A stretch of DNA of 64,000 nt from Anaerostipes caccae L1-92 (GCF_014467075.1 NZ_AP023027.1:147001-211000), one strand, 5' to 3'. Counted from the first letter of the stretch, positions 8,852-17,416 are shown. A program made the numbers and translations. Notes: generated by a model not told the origin, from the sequence alone.

Positions 8852-9179
8852 AGAAAATGAGCTGTAATAACAGGGCCTTGAGCATCGGATAAAGAAGATG
8901 TTTACGAGGTCTGCTGGTGGCAGCGTGAGAATGAGAAACGAAAGACACCGGGACAATTTATTTTGACAATCGGTAAAAATATCTGCCAAAGAAAGCTGTT
9001 TGTATGTTATCATATAGGTGCAACTCCTTTTTTGGTGATATTGCTAATTGTTATTTGACATCTCAATTTTACCATAAATCATTGAGGAGTTGTTTTGTAG
9101 CAAAAAGAATGCCGTATTTATGCGGATTCCGGCGTTTCGCAAATGCCTATTTGTTATAATAGAAATAGAGGAGTACAAT
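8852..9179. other. Gene-free stretch before nth
   Basis: No coding frame with good character was found. The only signal of note is a TATAAT at 9155-9160, 25 bases before nth, as a candidate -10 box with a poor -35 match. Confidence 0.4.
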
Positions 9180-9815
9180 ATGACAAAAGACAAATTAGCG
9201 TTGGAGATCATAGAGAGGCTGAAAAAGGAGTATCCTGATGTAGGGTGTACTTTGGATTATGACCAGGCATGGAAACTGCTGGTGAGCGTGCGTCTGGCGG
9301 CACAGTGTACAGATGCCAGAGTCAATGTGGTTGTTCAGGATTTATATGAAAAATATCCGGATGTGAATGCTCTGGCAGAAGCAGATCCGGCGGACATAGA
9401 GGCGATCGTCAGGCCGTGTGGGCTTGGACGAAGTAAGGCGAGAGATATCAGTGCCTGTATGAAAATATTGAGAGACGAATACGGCGGCGGAATTCCGGAT
9501 AACTTTAAGGCTCTGATGAAACTTCCGGGGGTAGGACGTAAGAGCGCCAACCTTGTGATGGGCGATGTTTTCGGAGAACCTGCAATCGTCACGGATACTC
9601 ACTGCATCCGGCTGGTGAACCGCATGGGACTGGTGGATCAGATCAAAGATCCAAAAAAAGTAGAGATGGCACTCTGGGAGATCATACCTCCCGAAGAAGG
9701 AAGCGACTTCTGCCACAGGCTGGTATTTCTCGGAAGGGATATCTGTACTGCAAGGACAAAGCCACACTGTGAGGTATGCTGTCTGAAGGATATATGCCCC
9801 AAAGAAGGATTATAG
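9180..9815 (+). CDS. nth: Endonuclease III
   Basis: DNA glycosylase/AP lyase of 211 residues for base-excision repair of oxidised pyrimidines. The helix-hairpin-helix LPGVGRKSANLV contains the catalytic lysine. The following IVTDTHCIRLVNRMG stretch holds the catalytic aspartate. Four cysteines near the C terminus (CTARTKPHC, then EVC and the CCLKDIC stretch) form the 4Fe-4S cluster site. The start at 9180 has GAGGAG 8 bases upstream. Length and order of motifs are normal for Nth, so the call is firm. Confidence 0.95.
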   Translation: MTKDKLALEIIERLKKEYPDVGCTLDYDQAWKLLVSVRLAAQCTDARVNVVVQDLYEKYPDVNALAEADPADIEAIVRPCGLGRSKARDISACMKILRDEYGGGIPDNFKALMKLPGVGRKSANLVMGDVFGEPAIVTDTHCIRLVNRMGLVDQIKDPKKVEMALWEIIPPEEGSDFCHRLVFLGRDICTARTKPHCEVCCLKDICPKEGL

Positions 9816-9848
9816 TGTCGGGACAGAGGACTGGGAGGAGGAGCCGGC

Positions 9849-10164
9849 ATGAAGAAACAAAAGTTATTCAAAACCAATGCTGCAGAAAGGTGCATCGGGA
9901 AGGTCTTGTCAAAAAATCAGGTTGCCATGTATGCCTTTTTCCTGTTGGATATTGATAACTTTAAGCAGGCCAACGGCCGGTTCGGCCATGTGTTTAGGGA
10001 TATGGCTATTAAAGAGTTTATAACAGTTATACGAGGGCATATCCGTGAAAATGATATTCTGGGGCGGAACAGACTTTGTCTCGCTGTATAATAATGCGGA
10101 TGCGGTTCTCTACAAGACAAAGCAGAGAGGAAAAAACGGATATATAATTTCTGGTCGATCATAA
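9849..10164 (+). pseudogene. GGDEF-domain diguanylate cyclase remnant with internal deletion
   Basis: The start (ATG at 9849 with GGGAGGAGG upstream) leads into FFLLDIDNFKQANGRFGH, the metal-binding N-terminal part of a GGDEF domain. The frame ends at 10091 just after ENDILGR, where GGDEF itself should follow. In the next frame, from about 10062 to TAA at 10164, the domain's C-terminal end is still readable (SLYNNADAVLYKTKQRGKN). The middle of the domain, including the active site, is therefore deleted with a frame change. The product cannot make cyclic di-GMP. A good terminator follows. Confidence 0.75.
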
Positions 10165-10175
10165 ACTGTATGGAG

Positions 10176-10213
10176 AAGGGAGTAAATCGTACTGTGATTT
10201 ACTCCCTTATTTT
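10176..10213 (+). terminator. Intrinsic terminator after the GGDEF remnant
   Basis: AAGGGAGTAAATC (10176-10188) pairs perfectly with GATTTACTCCCTT (10196-10208), followed by TTATTTT. The T-rich tail overlaps the stop codon of the convergent gene at 10212. Confidence 0.8.
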
Positions 10214-12359
10214 AATGCTTTCTTTTGCTCAGAAGAGAAAGAGGGAATCGTTTCCTGAAAAGGGGAAGGGACTTTAACCCCACGGGTTCTGGTTTCCATC
10301 TGGCATAGAGCGTGTAATGCTCCGTGCTTCCATGGGGGATCATATTTATCTGTTTTCCGCCGAATGGATCGTCATACCATCCGAGGAAGGCAAGGCCCGG
10401 AAGTTCTTCCGGAGGATTCAGGATGAGATCAGGTGAATCTGTCGTATAAAAAACTGGGTTGGTGTTTGAGGATTCCAACAGGTTCTCATAGCGTATCCTG
10501 AAACGGACGGGAGCCAGCAGGACAAAAGTTCGGTCAGGATTTAGACGGAATTCCCAGCCGTTAAACCCGTGGGACGGCATCCGAAATTTTTCGGCGTCCG
10601 AAGGCTGAAGACCGAAATATTCGGATAAAGGGGCACAGATGACGATTGGATTTCCTTCCTTGTTTGGAGAAATATATTCGGAATTCTCAAGACGGATACA
10701 TGCATTGGGATGGAGGGTGTTCTGCAGGTAGAGATGAGTATCCGCATCTTTGAGGAAAAAGCCGTCATATAAATTTGGTCCTTCCTCAAGAATAAGAGAA
10801 CTGCCGCATTCAAGAGAGATACCGACTCCTGCTTTCTTGGCAAGGTTTTGTGAAAGCCGTGTGGTGCCTCTTAAACTTACAATATTGCCAAAGCCATGGG
10901 ACAGGATACCGCCGCCGTACCCAAAACGAGCCGTATTGTCCTCGATGATACAGTCATATAGGTTTGCATCCGCAGCGCCTTCTTTGGAATCAAGAAAGAT
11001 TCCTCCGCCTGATCCTGCCTGATTTTTGATAAACTCTGCCGATGTCAGGGAGAGATTTTTTGCTTTAGATGAAGACTCAGACAGAAAGGCCAGCCCGCCG
11101 CCGGATTTTTTTGCGGTGTTTCTGGAAAATGAAGTCTGTGACACATTGACAATGCCGCTGCCGGATGAACTCATGGCAATACCGCCGCCGTCAGAAGAAG
11201 AAATATTTTCAAAAATCCTGCTGTCTGTAAGATGAAAGGAAAATTCTCCGCTGCCTGCACTAAAAACAATGCCTCCGCCGCAGGAAGCCGCCCGGTTTCC
11301 CTTTATATCAGAATTCATCAGTGCCAGGCGGACAGATTTTTTTGAAGAACGATTAGTGAGTGAAATGCCTCCGCCCTGTCCATCGGCTTTGTTTTTGGAA
11401 ATAGAACATTCATTTACTGTAACTGAGGCACCTGTTTGGGAAACCAGGCAGAGACCTCCCCCGTTTTCTTTTGCACTGTTTTCAGAGAGGACAGAGTCCT
11501 TTTCGATATCCAGCTGATCTTCCTCACTGCAGCCGAAGAAGTAAATACCTCCCCCGTAAGCAGAGGCATTTCCGGAGATCCTCACATTACCTGACACTGT
11601 GAGGGAAGAAGGTATTTCAGCATCTTCACGGAAGCCTGAGAAATTGATGCCGCCACCGCATCCCAGGGCAATGTTATCAGTTATGGCTGCCGAGTCAGAA
11701 ACGGTGAGGATGCTTCCCGCCCGCTTTTCAAAAGAGCGAAGATAGATCCCGGCGCCGTGGGCCGCAGTATTGTGGGTGATCAAAGCGCGTCCCAGGATTG
11801 AAAGTTTATCATCGGGATGTTTGACAGCGGCCATAACAGCTCCTCCGCAGAGTCTGGAGGAGCAGCCCGAAATCTGCGAATCTTCGGTCATCAGGAAATT
11901 GTTTGGAAGGGAACCGATGCCTGAAAAATAAACGCCTCCCCCTTCTGTATAGGAATGGTTGTTTCGGAGAACTGTACCGTGTTTCAGAATGAGCGTACCG
12001 CCCGAAATCAATATTAAGGAACGGTTCATAGGATCTCTGCCGGAATGGAGTTCCTTTTGACCGTCTAACACAATGTTTTGAAGGGTGAGGCTGCCTCCTT
12101 CTGAAACATGAAACATAGCAGAGGGAAAGGAAGCATCCTTATAAAGGGAGACCGGACATTCATCGGAACAGCCAGTGAGTGTCAGGGAACAGCGGACAGT
12201 GATCTGTTTGGAGACTGTGAAATCTGAGACTGCCTGAATGTGAGTTTCTTTGGAAGCCACAGCATTCAGAAGCTCAGTTTGATTGGAGACTGGAGTCAAA
12301 ATATCACCTGCTTTTTTCAGTTCAATCTTATATTTAGTATATGCAGAAATAACAGGCAA
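10212..12359 (-). CDS. Parallel beta-helix surface-type protein with C-terminal InlB/Flg_new-like repeat, 5' truncated
   Basis: A 715-residue frame dominated by about a dozen copies of a beta-helix rung with the signature N-x-A-x2-x-GGGI (GGGIYFFG, GGGLCLVS, GGGISLTN, GGGIVFSA and so on), as in polymorphic outer-membrane or adhesin-like proteins. Residues about 620-690 end in LGWYDDPFGGKQ and YTLYARWKPEP, the listeria-bacteroides (Flg_new/InlB_B) repeat. There is no LPxTG sorting signal; the tail is basic (FRKRFPLSLLSKRKH). The only start is a TTG at 12359 without a ribosome binding site or signal peptide, and a stop lies four codons upstream. A surface protein should have a leader, so the 5' end is probably lost. 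Confidence 0.65.
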   Translation of the reverse strand: MPVISAYTKYKIELKKAGDILTPVSNQTELLNAVASKETHIQAVSDFTVSKQITVRCSLTLTGCSDECPVSLYKDASFPSAMFHVSEGGSLTLQNIVLDGQKELHSGRDPMNRSLILISGGTLILKHGTVLRNNHSYTEGGGVYFSGIGSLPNNFLMTEDSQISGCSSRLCGGAVMAAVKHPDDKLSILGRALITHNTAAHGAGIYLRSFEKRAGSILTVSDSAAITDNIALGCGGGINFSGFREDAEIPSSLTVSGNVRISGNASAYGGGIYFFGCSEEDQLDIEKDSVLSENSAKENGGGLCLVSQTGASVTVNECSISKNKADGQGGGISLTNRSSKKSVRLALMNSDIKGNRAASCGGGIVFSAGSGEFSFHLTDSRIFENISSSDGGGIAMSSSGSGIVNVSQTSFSRNTAKKSGGGLAFLSESSSKAKNLSLTSAEFIKNQAGSGGGIFLDSKEGAADANLYDCIIEDNTARFGYGGGILSHGFGNIVSLRGTTRLSQNLAKKAGVGISLECGSSLILEEGPNLYDGFFLKDADTHLYLQNTLHPNACIRLENSEYISPNKEGNPIVICAPLSEYFGLQPSDAEKFRMPSHGFNGWEFRLNPDRTFVLLAPVRFRIRYENLLESSNTNPVFYTTDSPDLILNPPEELPGLAFLGWYDDPFGGKQINMIPHGSTEHYTLYARWKPEPVGLKSLPLFRKRFPLSLLSKRKH

Positions 12360-12704
12360 GGGGAATGGTCAAACTCGCCCAAATTTTCAGGTAAATATAC
12401 TTTTAATATTCCAATTTCATCTAAGGCCCCTTCAGGAGCATATGAGATATCTGGTGTAAGGATTGCTGATCAGGCCGGTGATTTAAATCAAAAATGTGTC
12501 ATAAACAATGGAAATAATAGAATAGACATAAAAGATGCCATGATCAATTTCTCCAACAGCAGCTATACCGCAAAGAAGGCTTTCTTTGATGCAATCAAAG
12601 GAAAGGATAAAACTATTGTTTTTTCAAATGATGGTATCCTATCCAGCAGGCTGAATCTCTATTATCCATTGAAGAAACTGAAGGCTAAAAAAGATATTAT
12701 GTAA
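12360..12704 (+). pseudogene. 3' fragment of a secreted or surface protein with an Ig-like domain
   Basis: From about 12360 the plus strand reads GEWSNSPKFSGKYTFNIP, KAPSGAYEISGVRIAD and DAMINFSNSSYTAKKAFF to a TAA at 12702. The pattern (segments like GVRIADQAGD) matches bacterial Ig-like domains of cell-surface proteins. There is no start codon or ribosome site in front: the coding signal begins exactly where the oppositely directed beta-helix gene begins. It is therefore a headless fragment left by a rearrangement at about 12360. Confidence 0.6.
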
Positions 12705-12746
12705 AAGTCCGCGCATTGAAAAATATAAAGAAAAATGGTGTGCATA

Positions 12747-12778
12747 GGAAATGGCCATGCATGTACATGACCATTTCC
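12747..12778. terminator. Hairpin between convergent coding stretches
   Basis: GGAAATGG (12747-12754) pairs with CCATTTCC (12771-12778). The loop also contains the CATGCATG and ACATG palindromes. A short TTTATTTT run begins about 6 bases after it. It probably ends plus-strand transcription. Confidence 0.45.
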
Positions 12779-12871
12779 GGCACTTTATTTTAGATATTTC
12801 ATCTGTCTACTTGACAAGGGGCTGATCACAAACCTAATATTTTGGATGCCGCTTTTCTTAAATAAATTTAC

Positions 12872-13132
12872 TTAAAACATTTTATCCTGTGGGAACAGAG
12901 ATTTTACATGATCTATTTCTTCCTGAGTGGCAGGTGCTGCAGGAACATAATACTCACGTTCTCTGGCAAGCTTATAAATCTCTTCCTGAGACATTTCACA
13001 CTGGTTCCTCATCTGTTTTAATGTCTGCTTTAATTCCTGGTTTTCCGACTGGGCGATCATTCCGCCGTACCTTGTCAGCTCTCCGTTTACGCCGGCAAGC
13101 GTATCGGCTACCATTGTCTTATCATCTAACAT
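12872..13132 (-). CDS. CotF-family spore coat protein
   Basis: An 86-residue protein starting MLDDKTMVADTLAGVNGEL with helical segments and a C-terminal tail YYVPAAPATQEEIDHVK. This is the pattern of clostridial coat F (ferritin-like four-helix) proteins, which assemble on the spore surface. It lies 12 bases behind another short coat-type gene and is preceded by AGGAGG. The pair supports a spore-forming organism. It would be expressed in the mother cell late in sporulation, but no sigma-E/K promoter was identified by eye. Confidence 0.75.
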   Translation of the reverse strand: MLDDKTMVADTLAGVNGELTRYGGMIAQSENQELKQTLKQMRNQCEMSQEEIYKLAREREYYVPAAPATQEEIDHVKSLFPQDKMF

Positions 13133-13144
13133 TTTGCTTCCTCC

Positions 13145-13330
13145 TTACTTAAGAAACTGCATTAATTTTTGTTTACTGTCCATTGCTGACTGAGCGGATT
13201 GCTGAAAGAATTTTTTCAGAGCGGGATCTGTCGCCTGGTCTGCATAAGCCTGCATTTTGCAGTGTGTGGTGTCAAAACCGCCGATTAAGTGACGAAGGTT
13301 CTGTAAATCTAACATAGATATATTTGCCAT
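13145..13330 (-). CDS. Small CotF-like spore coat protein
   Basis: A 61-residue helical protein beginning MANISMLDLQNLRHLIGG and ending DSKQKLMQFLK, with a strong GGAGG 7 bases before the ATG. It resembles the first half of CotF-family coat proteins, and its partner at 12872 resembles the second part, so the two may form one split coat F unit. It is the first gene of a two-gene unit. Function is assigned by similarity of pattern only. Confidence 0.65.
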   Translation of the reverse strand: MANISMLDLQNLRHLIGGFDTTHCKMQAYADQATDPALKKFFQQSAQSAMDSKQKLMQFLK

Positions 13331-13476
13331 TGTAATGCCTCCTTTAAAATTTATTACCTCTTTAGTATCCCAAACAATTTTTATAGTATGCGAAATGAAA
13401 GCAGCTGTATAAATTTGATTGATTTTGTAATAAAATTTAATTAAAAAATGAATGAATTTTTTATGGAGGTTTTATT

Positions 13477-14010
13477 TTGAGGCATATCTATCAATGGGAA
13501 AAGGCAGAAGCAGAAAAATTTTCAAAAATTTATGAACTGATGACAGAGGCTTTTCCGCCAAGTGAAATAAGAAATGAAGAAGGTCAGAGAAACCTTCTCG
13601 GCCGTTCGGCGTATCAGCTTTATACAGTGAAACAAGAAAGCGAAATCCATGGCCTTCTCGCCGTGTGGGAGTTTGACACATTCGTTTTTATAGAGCATTT
13701 TGCGGTTGATGCATCCTTAAGGGGAAATGGAATCGGGGGAATGCTCCTGAATGATTTTTTGAATAATACGGAAAAAACAGTGTTTTTGGAAGTAGAAGAG
13801 CCGGGAACAGACTTGGCAAGGAGAAGGATAGGATTTTACGAAAGAGCCGGGTTCTGCCTCAATGATTTTGATTATATACAGCCGGATCTCCAGCAGGGAC
13901 AATCCTCTCTGCTGCTGAAAAATATGACATATCCAAAGAAGTCATCGAAAGAAGATTTTGAACGGATGAAACAGCAGATTTTTGAGACAGTGTATGAGAT
14001 ACAAGCTTAA
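13477..14010 (+). CDS. GNAT-family N-acetyltransferase
   Basis: A 177-residue acetyltransferase. The start is a TTG at 13477, chosen because GGAGG lies 8 bases upstream and the N terminus (MRHIYQWEKAEAEKF) aligns with the fold. Acetyl-CoA binding is shown by VDASLRGNGIGGMLL (the R-x2-G-x-G/A motif, near residue 80), followed by FYERAGFCLN, the usual beta-6 region. The substrate is unknown. It is divergent from the coat genes and stands alone. Confidence 0.85.
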   Translation: MRHIYQWEKAEAEKFSKIYELMTEAFPPSEIRNEEGQRNLLGRSAYQLYTVKQESEIHGLLAVWEFDTFVFIEHFAVDASLRGNGIGGMLLNDFLNNTEKTVFLEVEEPGTDLARRRIGFYERAGFCLNDFDYIQPDLQQGQSSLLLKNMTYPKKSSKEDFERMKQQIFETVYEIQA

Positions 14011-14113
14011 AGATCCCCACAGGGCACACCCTCCGAGTATAAGATTGATTCTTTCTTGTGATACTTTATAGGAGTAGATTTTTAACCTACAGTATATAGG
14101 GGGGAATGAATTT

Positions 14114-14290
14114 ATGGAATCAGGAAAACATCGTGTGTTTGGATATGTTAGAGTGTCTGCCAAAGACCAGAATATTGACTGGCAGATGGTGGTGATGGAA
14201 AAGCTGAAAATACTCAAAAAAAGTCTGCTTTAATCACCAGGCGTTCTTTACGGACAAAAGTACAGGGAGATACAGAGAATGGGAGGATAT
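14114..14290 (+). pseudogene. Serine recombinase (resolvase/invertase) N-terminal remnant
   Basis: An ATG at 14114 opens a 39-residue frame with HRVFGYVRVSAKDQNIDWQM. This is the catalytic N terminus of small serine recombinases; the nucleophile is the serine in VRVSAKDQ. It stops at 14231. In another frame FFTDKSTGRYREWE follows, matching the next conserved part (FTDKxSG). So there is at least one frameshift, and the rest of the gene is gone. It is a decayed mobile-element trace. Confidence 0.7.
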
Positions 14291-14295
14291 AGAAG

Positions 14296-14574
14296 ATGGC
14301 AGATCAGGGACTGTTGGATTTTTTAGCAGAGAAAAGCAGATGTGCATATCTTTCGGAACTCAGAGACAGGCAGAAAGACAGAGAAATAAGCCGGATTTTG
14401 AATAAAATTGATGCGGAAAGCTTCAGTACAAAGGACTGGCAGGATGCATTGGAATATTTTACATATGTCAAAAAAGAGATTCAGGATAAAAAAGTGCAAA
14501 AGCGTATTTGGAAGAATATTTTTCAGGAAAATACAGTAAATAACTTCACAAAATTATATTTCTGCATAATATAA
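14296..14574 (+). CDS. Small hypothetical protein
   Basis: A 92-residue frame starting MADQGLLDFLAEKSRCAYL with GGGAGG 12 bases upstream. It is rich in charged helical sequence (LRDRQKDREISRILNKID) and predicted soluble. No family is recognised. The start overlaps the decayed recombinase region, so the upstream signals may be inherited from it. The next gene follows after 22 bases and could be co-transcribed. Confidence 0.5.
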   Translation: MADQGLLDFLAEKSRCAYLSELRDRQKDREISRILNKIDAESFSTKDWQDALEYFTYVKKEIQDKKVQKRIWKNIFQENTVNNFTKLYFCII

Positions 14575-14596
14575 AAGAAAAAGGAACTGTATAAGC

Positions 14597-15175
14597 ATGA
14601 GCTTTTGTGAAAATATATGGGATTCGGATCAGGGAGAAACAATCAATATCCAGGGCGGGACCATTGAAAATATCATGCATTCGGGTGACGCAGATTACGT
14701 CAAAACAGTGTGCAGACTTCAGAAAGACAGCAGAATTCAGTCCGTCGTTGTAATGATTGTGGATGAGCATACATTGATCCACTGCAGCGACGGGAAAAGA
14801 ATTACTTCCAGGGATCTGAAGGAAGGCATGACGGTCGATGCCTGGATCTCAAAGGCTATGACAAAAAGTATTCCACCCCAGGCCAGAGCATACAGGATCA
14901 TTGTGAAAAGCAATCCCTGCGGGACAGCGGTTACCGACGGGAGAGTGGCAGGGGTTGATCTGCACAACGGTTTCCTGTACACAGGAATACCCGGAAAACC
15001 GGAAAGCCAGATCCGTTTTGTAGTCACAGAGAATACTCCGATTCTGGACCGCCAGGGAAGCAGAATACGGCTTAGGGACTTAAAACAGGGCGACCGGGTA
15101 CGGGTAGAACATGCTGATTTTATGACCGCAAGCATTCCGCCTCAGACGACCGCATTTACGATAAAAAAATATTAG
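14597..15175 (+). CDS. Hypothetical protein made of two repeated domains
   Basis: A 192-residue protein built from two related halves. Each half ends in the same block: RDLKEGMTVDAWISKAMTK plus SIPPQARAYRI near residues 73-102, and RDLKQGDRVRVEHADFMTA plus SIPPQTTAFTI near 160-189. Beta-rich composition suggests a small barrel such as an OB-like fold, duplicated in tandem. No catalytic motif, signal peptide or membrane segment is seen. A strong terminator follows. Function unknown; a ligand-binding or structural role is possible. Confidence 0.7.
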   Translation: MSFCENIWDSDQGETINIQGGTIENIMHSGDADYVKTVCRLQKDSRIQSVVVMIVDEHTLIHCSDGKRITSRDLKEGMTVDAWISKAMTKSIPPQARAYRIIVKSNPCGTAVTDGRVAGVDLHNGFLYTGIPGKPESQIRFVVTENTPILDRQGSRIRLRDLKQGDRVRVEHADFMTASIPPQTTAFTIKKY

Positions 15176-15185
15176 CAAATATTAA

Positions 15186-15222
15186 GAAGCAGACAGCATT
15201 TTTCTGTCTGTTTCTTCTTTTT
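15186..15222 (+). terminator. Intrinsic terminator
   Basis: GAAGCAGACAG (15186-15196) pairs with CTGTCTGTTTC (15204-15214) with one wobble, followed by TTCTTTTT. Confidence 0.75.
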
Positions 15223-15282
15223 CCGGGCAAAAATCAAGAATCAGTGTTATAATAAAAAGGCTATGGAAAGGAGGCCCGGGGT

Positions 15283-15630
15283 ATGAGAACAAGAAAAGAA
15301 GTGATTGAATTCTGCATGTCACTGAAGCAGGTTTATGAAGACTATCCGTTTCATGACAGCAACTGGACACTCATGAGACATGAGATGAATAAAAAGACAT
15401 TTGCTTTTATTTTTGAACGGAACGGACATATCTGGGTCAATATAAAGTGTGATCCGGAGTGGATCTTGGTATGGAGAGAGACTTATGATTCTGTTGTGCC
15501 GGCCTTTCATATGAACAAAAAATATTGGAATTCCATCATTCTTGACGGTTCAGTGCCGGATGAGGATATCAAACGCATGATCGGGGAGAGCTACGATTTG
15601 ATTCAAGCAGGCATAAGGAGGCAGAAATGA
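15283..15630 (+). CDS. MmcQ/YjbR family protein
   Basis: A 115-residue protein of the MmcQ/YjbR (DUF419) family, with the CyaY-like fold. Marks are DYPFHDSNWTLMRH, the WVNIKCDPEWI segment and the closing MNKKYWNSIILDGSVPDEDI. Members are small, mostly uncharacterised proteins, sometimes called DNA-binding. Its stop overlaps the start of the next gene by four bases (ATGA), so the two are translationally coupled. Confidence 0.85.
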   Translation: MRTRKEVIEFCMSLKQVYEDYPFHDSNWTLMRHEMNKKTFAFIFERNGHIWVNIKCDPEWILVWRETYDSVVPAFHMNKKYWNSIILDGSVPDEDIKRMIGESYDLIQAGIRRQK

Positions 15631-16349
15631 ATACGAGAGAAGCAATCAACATAAGATGTTCCAGAAGGACGTACCTTCCGGAATATATAAGGGAAAAAGA
15701 TGCAAAGCCGTTGTTTCAGATGATCCGGGAAATCAATAAGGAACAGGGGCTCCATCTGCAGCTCATCACAGATGAGGGCAACATTTCCAAGATTAAAATG
15801 AGCTACGGCATGTTTAAAAATGTGCATGGATTCATTGCAATGGCGGGCAGAAAAGACGATCCCGATTTAAAAGAAAAGCTGGGCTATTACGGTGAAAAGC
15901 TGGTCCTTTTGGCTGCTGCTACCGGACTCGGCACATGCTGGGTGGGCAGTACATATAAGAAGGACAGCTGTGTGTGCGATTTAGAACAGGGAGAGAGCCT
16001 TGAGGCGGTCATTACGGTTGGATATGTAGAGGCGGATAAGAGGACGAAAGAAAAGATGATCTCTTCTTTTGTAAAGAAAAAAGGGAAAAAAGCAGATCAG
16101 ATGCTCAAGACAGAAGAAAAGATTCCGGACTGGATCATGCAGGGGATGGAAGCAGTTGAGAAGGCCCCGTCTGCCCTGAATGCACAGCCGGTGGAATTTC
16201 GGTGGAAGGATGGAAAGTTTACAGCCCATGTAAAGGTCAAAAATGGATTTGAAGAGATTGATATGGGGATCGCAAAGCTTCATTTTGAGCTGGGAGCGGA
16301 AAAAACAGGATACTGGGAATTAGGAAACGGAGCAGAATTCCGTTATTGA
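15627..16349 (+). CDS. Nitroreductase-fold protein (TM1586 type)
   Basis: A 240-residue flavin-binding nitroreductase-superfamily protein. It starts MNTREAINIRCSRRTYLPE, the usual FMN phosphate-contact arginine pattern. It carries LAAATGLGTCWVGSTYKK in the first half and a degenerate second half (EKAPSALNAQPVEFRW), as in putative TM1586-like nitroreductases, where one chain holds two fused half-domains. It probably reduces small oxidised compounds with NAD(P)H. It is coupled to the MmcQ gene upstream. Confidence 0.82.
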   Translation: MNTREAINIRCSRRTYLPEYIREKDAKPLFQMIREINKEQGLHLQLITDEGNISKIKMSYGMFKNVHGFIAMAGRKDDPDLKEKLGYYGEKLVLLAAATGLGTCWVGSTYKKDSCVCDLEQGESLEAVITVGYVEADKRTKEKMISSFVKKKGKKADQMLKTEEKIPDWIMQGMEAVEKAPSALNAQPVEFRWKDGKFTAHVKVKNGFEEIDMGIAKLHFELGAEKTGYWELGNGAEFRY

Positions 16350-16377
16350 CAGAGAATAAAAACAGGATGGATGATCG

Positions 16378-17397
16378 ATGAGCAAGACAAAATTTTCAAC
16401 GCTGTGTTATATAGAAAAAGATGAGAAATATTTAATGCTTCACCGGACCGTGAAAAAACACGATGTTAATAAGGACAAGTGGATCGGCGTGGGAGGACAT
16501 TTTGAATACGGAGAAAGCCCGGAGGACTGCCTGTTAAGAGAGGTAAAAGAAGAGACGGGGCTTAAGCTTACGTCCTGGAAGTTTAGAGGTATTCTTACGT
16601 TTCTCTGTGACGACTGGCCGATGGAATACATCAGCCTTTTTACGGCAGACGGATTTAAGGGGGAGTTGACCGCCTGCAATGAAGGGGTCTTAGAATGGGT
16701 GGATAAGAAGGATATTTTGGACCTGAACCTTTGGGAGGGGGACAAGATTTTTTTTAAGCTGCTGGCTGAGAATGGACCTTTCTTTTCGCTGAAGCTTGTC
16801 TATCAGGGGGACTGCCTTAGACAGGCTTGTCTAAACGGCGAAGATATGGAACTTTTTGATATATTGACTTCGGACGGGAAACCTACAGGGATCGTAAAGG
16901 AAAGATCAATTGTGCACACGGGCGGTGATCTCCACGGGACTTCCCATATCTGGCTGGTGCGCAGGAAACAAAACGGATTTGATGTCCTGCTGCAAAAGCG
17001 CAGCAAAGAAAAGGACGCATTTCCTGGGTATTATGATGTGTCATCAGCAGGCCACATGGCGGCAGGGGATGATTATCTGAACACTGCGGTGCGGGAACTT
17101 TCCGAAGAACTGGGAGTAACGGCAGAGCCGGAAGAATTTAAGTTTATAGGAATGAGAGATTCCGTCGTAAAGGATATCTTTCATGGAAAGCCGTTTCATA
17201 ACCATGAGCTGAGTGCAGTTTACGTATATGAGACAGATCTTGCGGAAGAACAGTTCCGGCTGCAGAAGGAAGAAGTGGATTCTGTTCTCTGGATGGACTT
17301 CGGAGAATTTGAAGAAAAAGCCCGGAACGGTGAGATCAAACACTGTATTTTCGCGGATGAGATCAAGATGCTCGGAGAATTTTTGAACTGCAAATAA
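16378..17397 (+). CDS. Two-domain Nudix hydrolase
   Basis: A 339-residue protein with two Nudix domains. Domain 1 (about residues 1-130) has the box GGHFEYGESPEDC plus LLREVKEETGL and resembles 8-oxo-dGTP diphosphatases. Domain 2 (about 155-335) starts DILTSDGKPTGIVKERS and resembles the isopentenyl-diphosphate-isomerase/YfcD-like group. Its box, GHMAAGDDYLNTAV plus RELSEELGV, has Asp where the first Glu is expected. Both active sites look otherwise complete. The natural substrates are unknown; two separate sanitising activities on one chain is the simplest reading. The gene ends in a very strong terminator. Confidence 0.85.
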   Translation: MSKTKFSTLCYIEKDEKYLMLHRTVKKHDVNKDKWIGVGGHFEYGESPEDCLLREVKEETGLKLTSWKFRGILTFLCDDWPMEYISLFTADGFKGELTACNEGVLEWVDKKDILDLNLWEGDKIFFKLLAENGPFFSLKLVYQGDCLRQACLNGEDMELFDILTSDGKPTGIVKERSIVHTGGDLHGTSHIWLVRRKQNGFDVLLQKRSKEKDAFPGYYDVSSAGHMAAGDDYLNTAVRELSEELGVTAEPEEFKFIGMRDSVVKDIFHGKPFHNHELSAVYVYETDLAEEQFRLQKEEVDSVLWMDFGEFEEKARNGEIKHCIFADEIKMLGEFLNCK

Positions 17398-17416
17398 AAT
17401 AGAACTATATGATAAA

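Noticed and set aside
8582..9013. Minus-strand open frame of 143 codons
   Set aside because: No ribosome site or family pattern; the plus strand carries a better coding remnant over the same bases.
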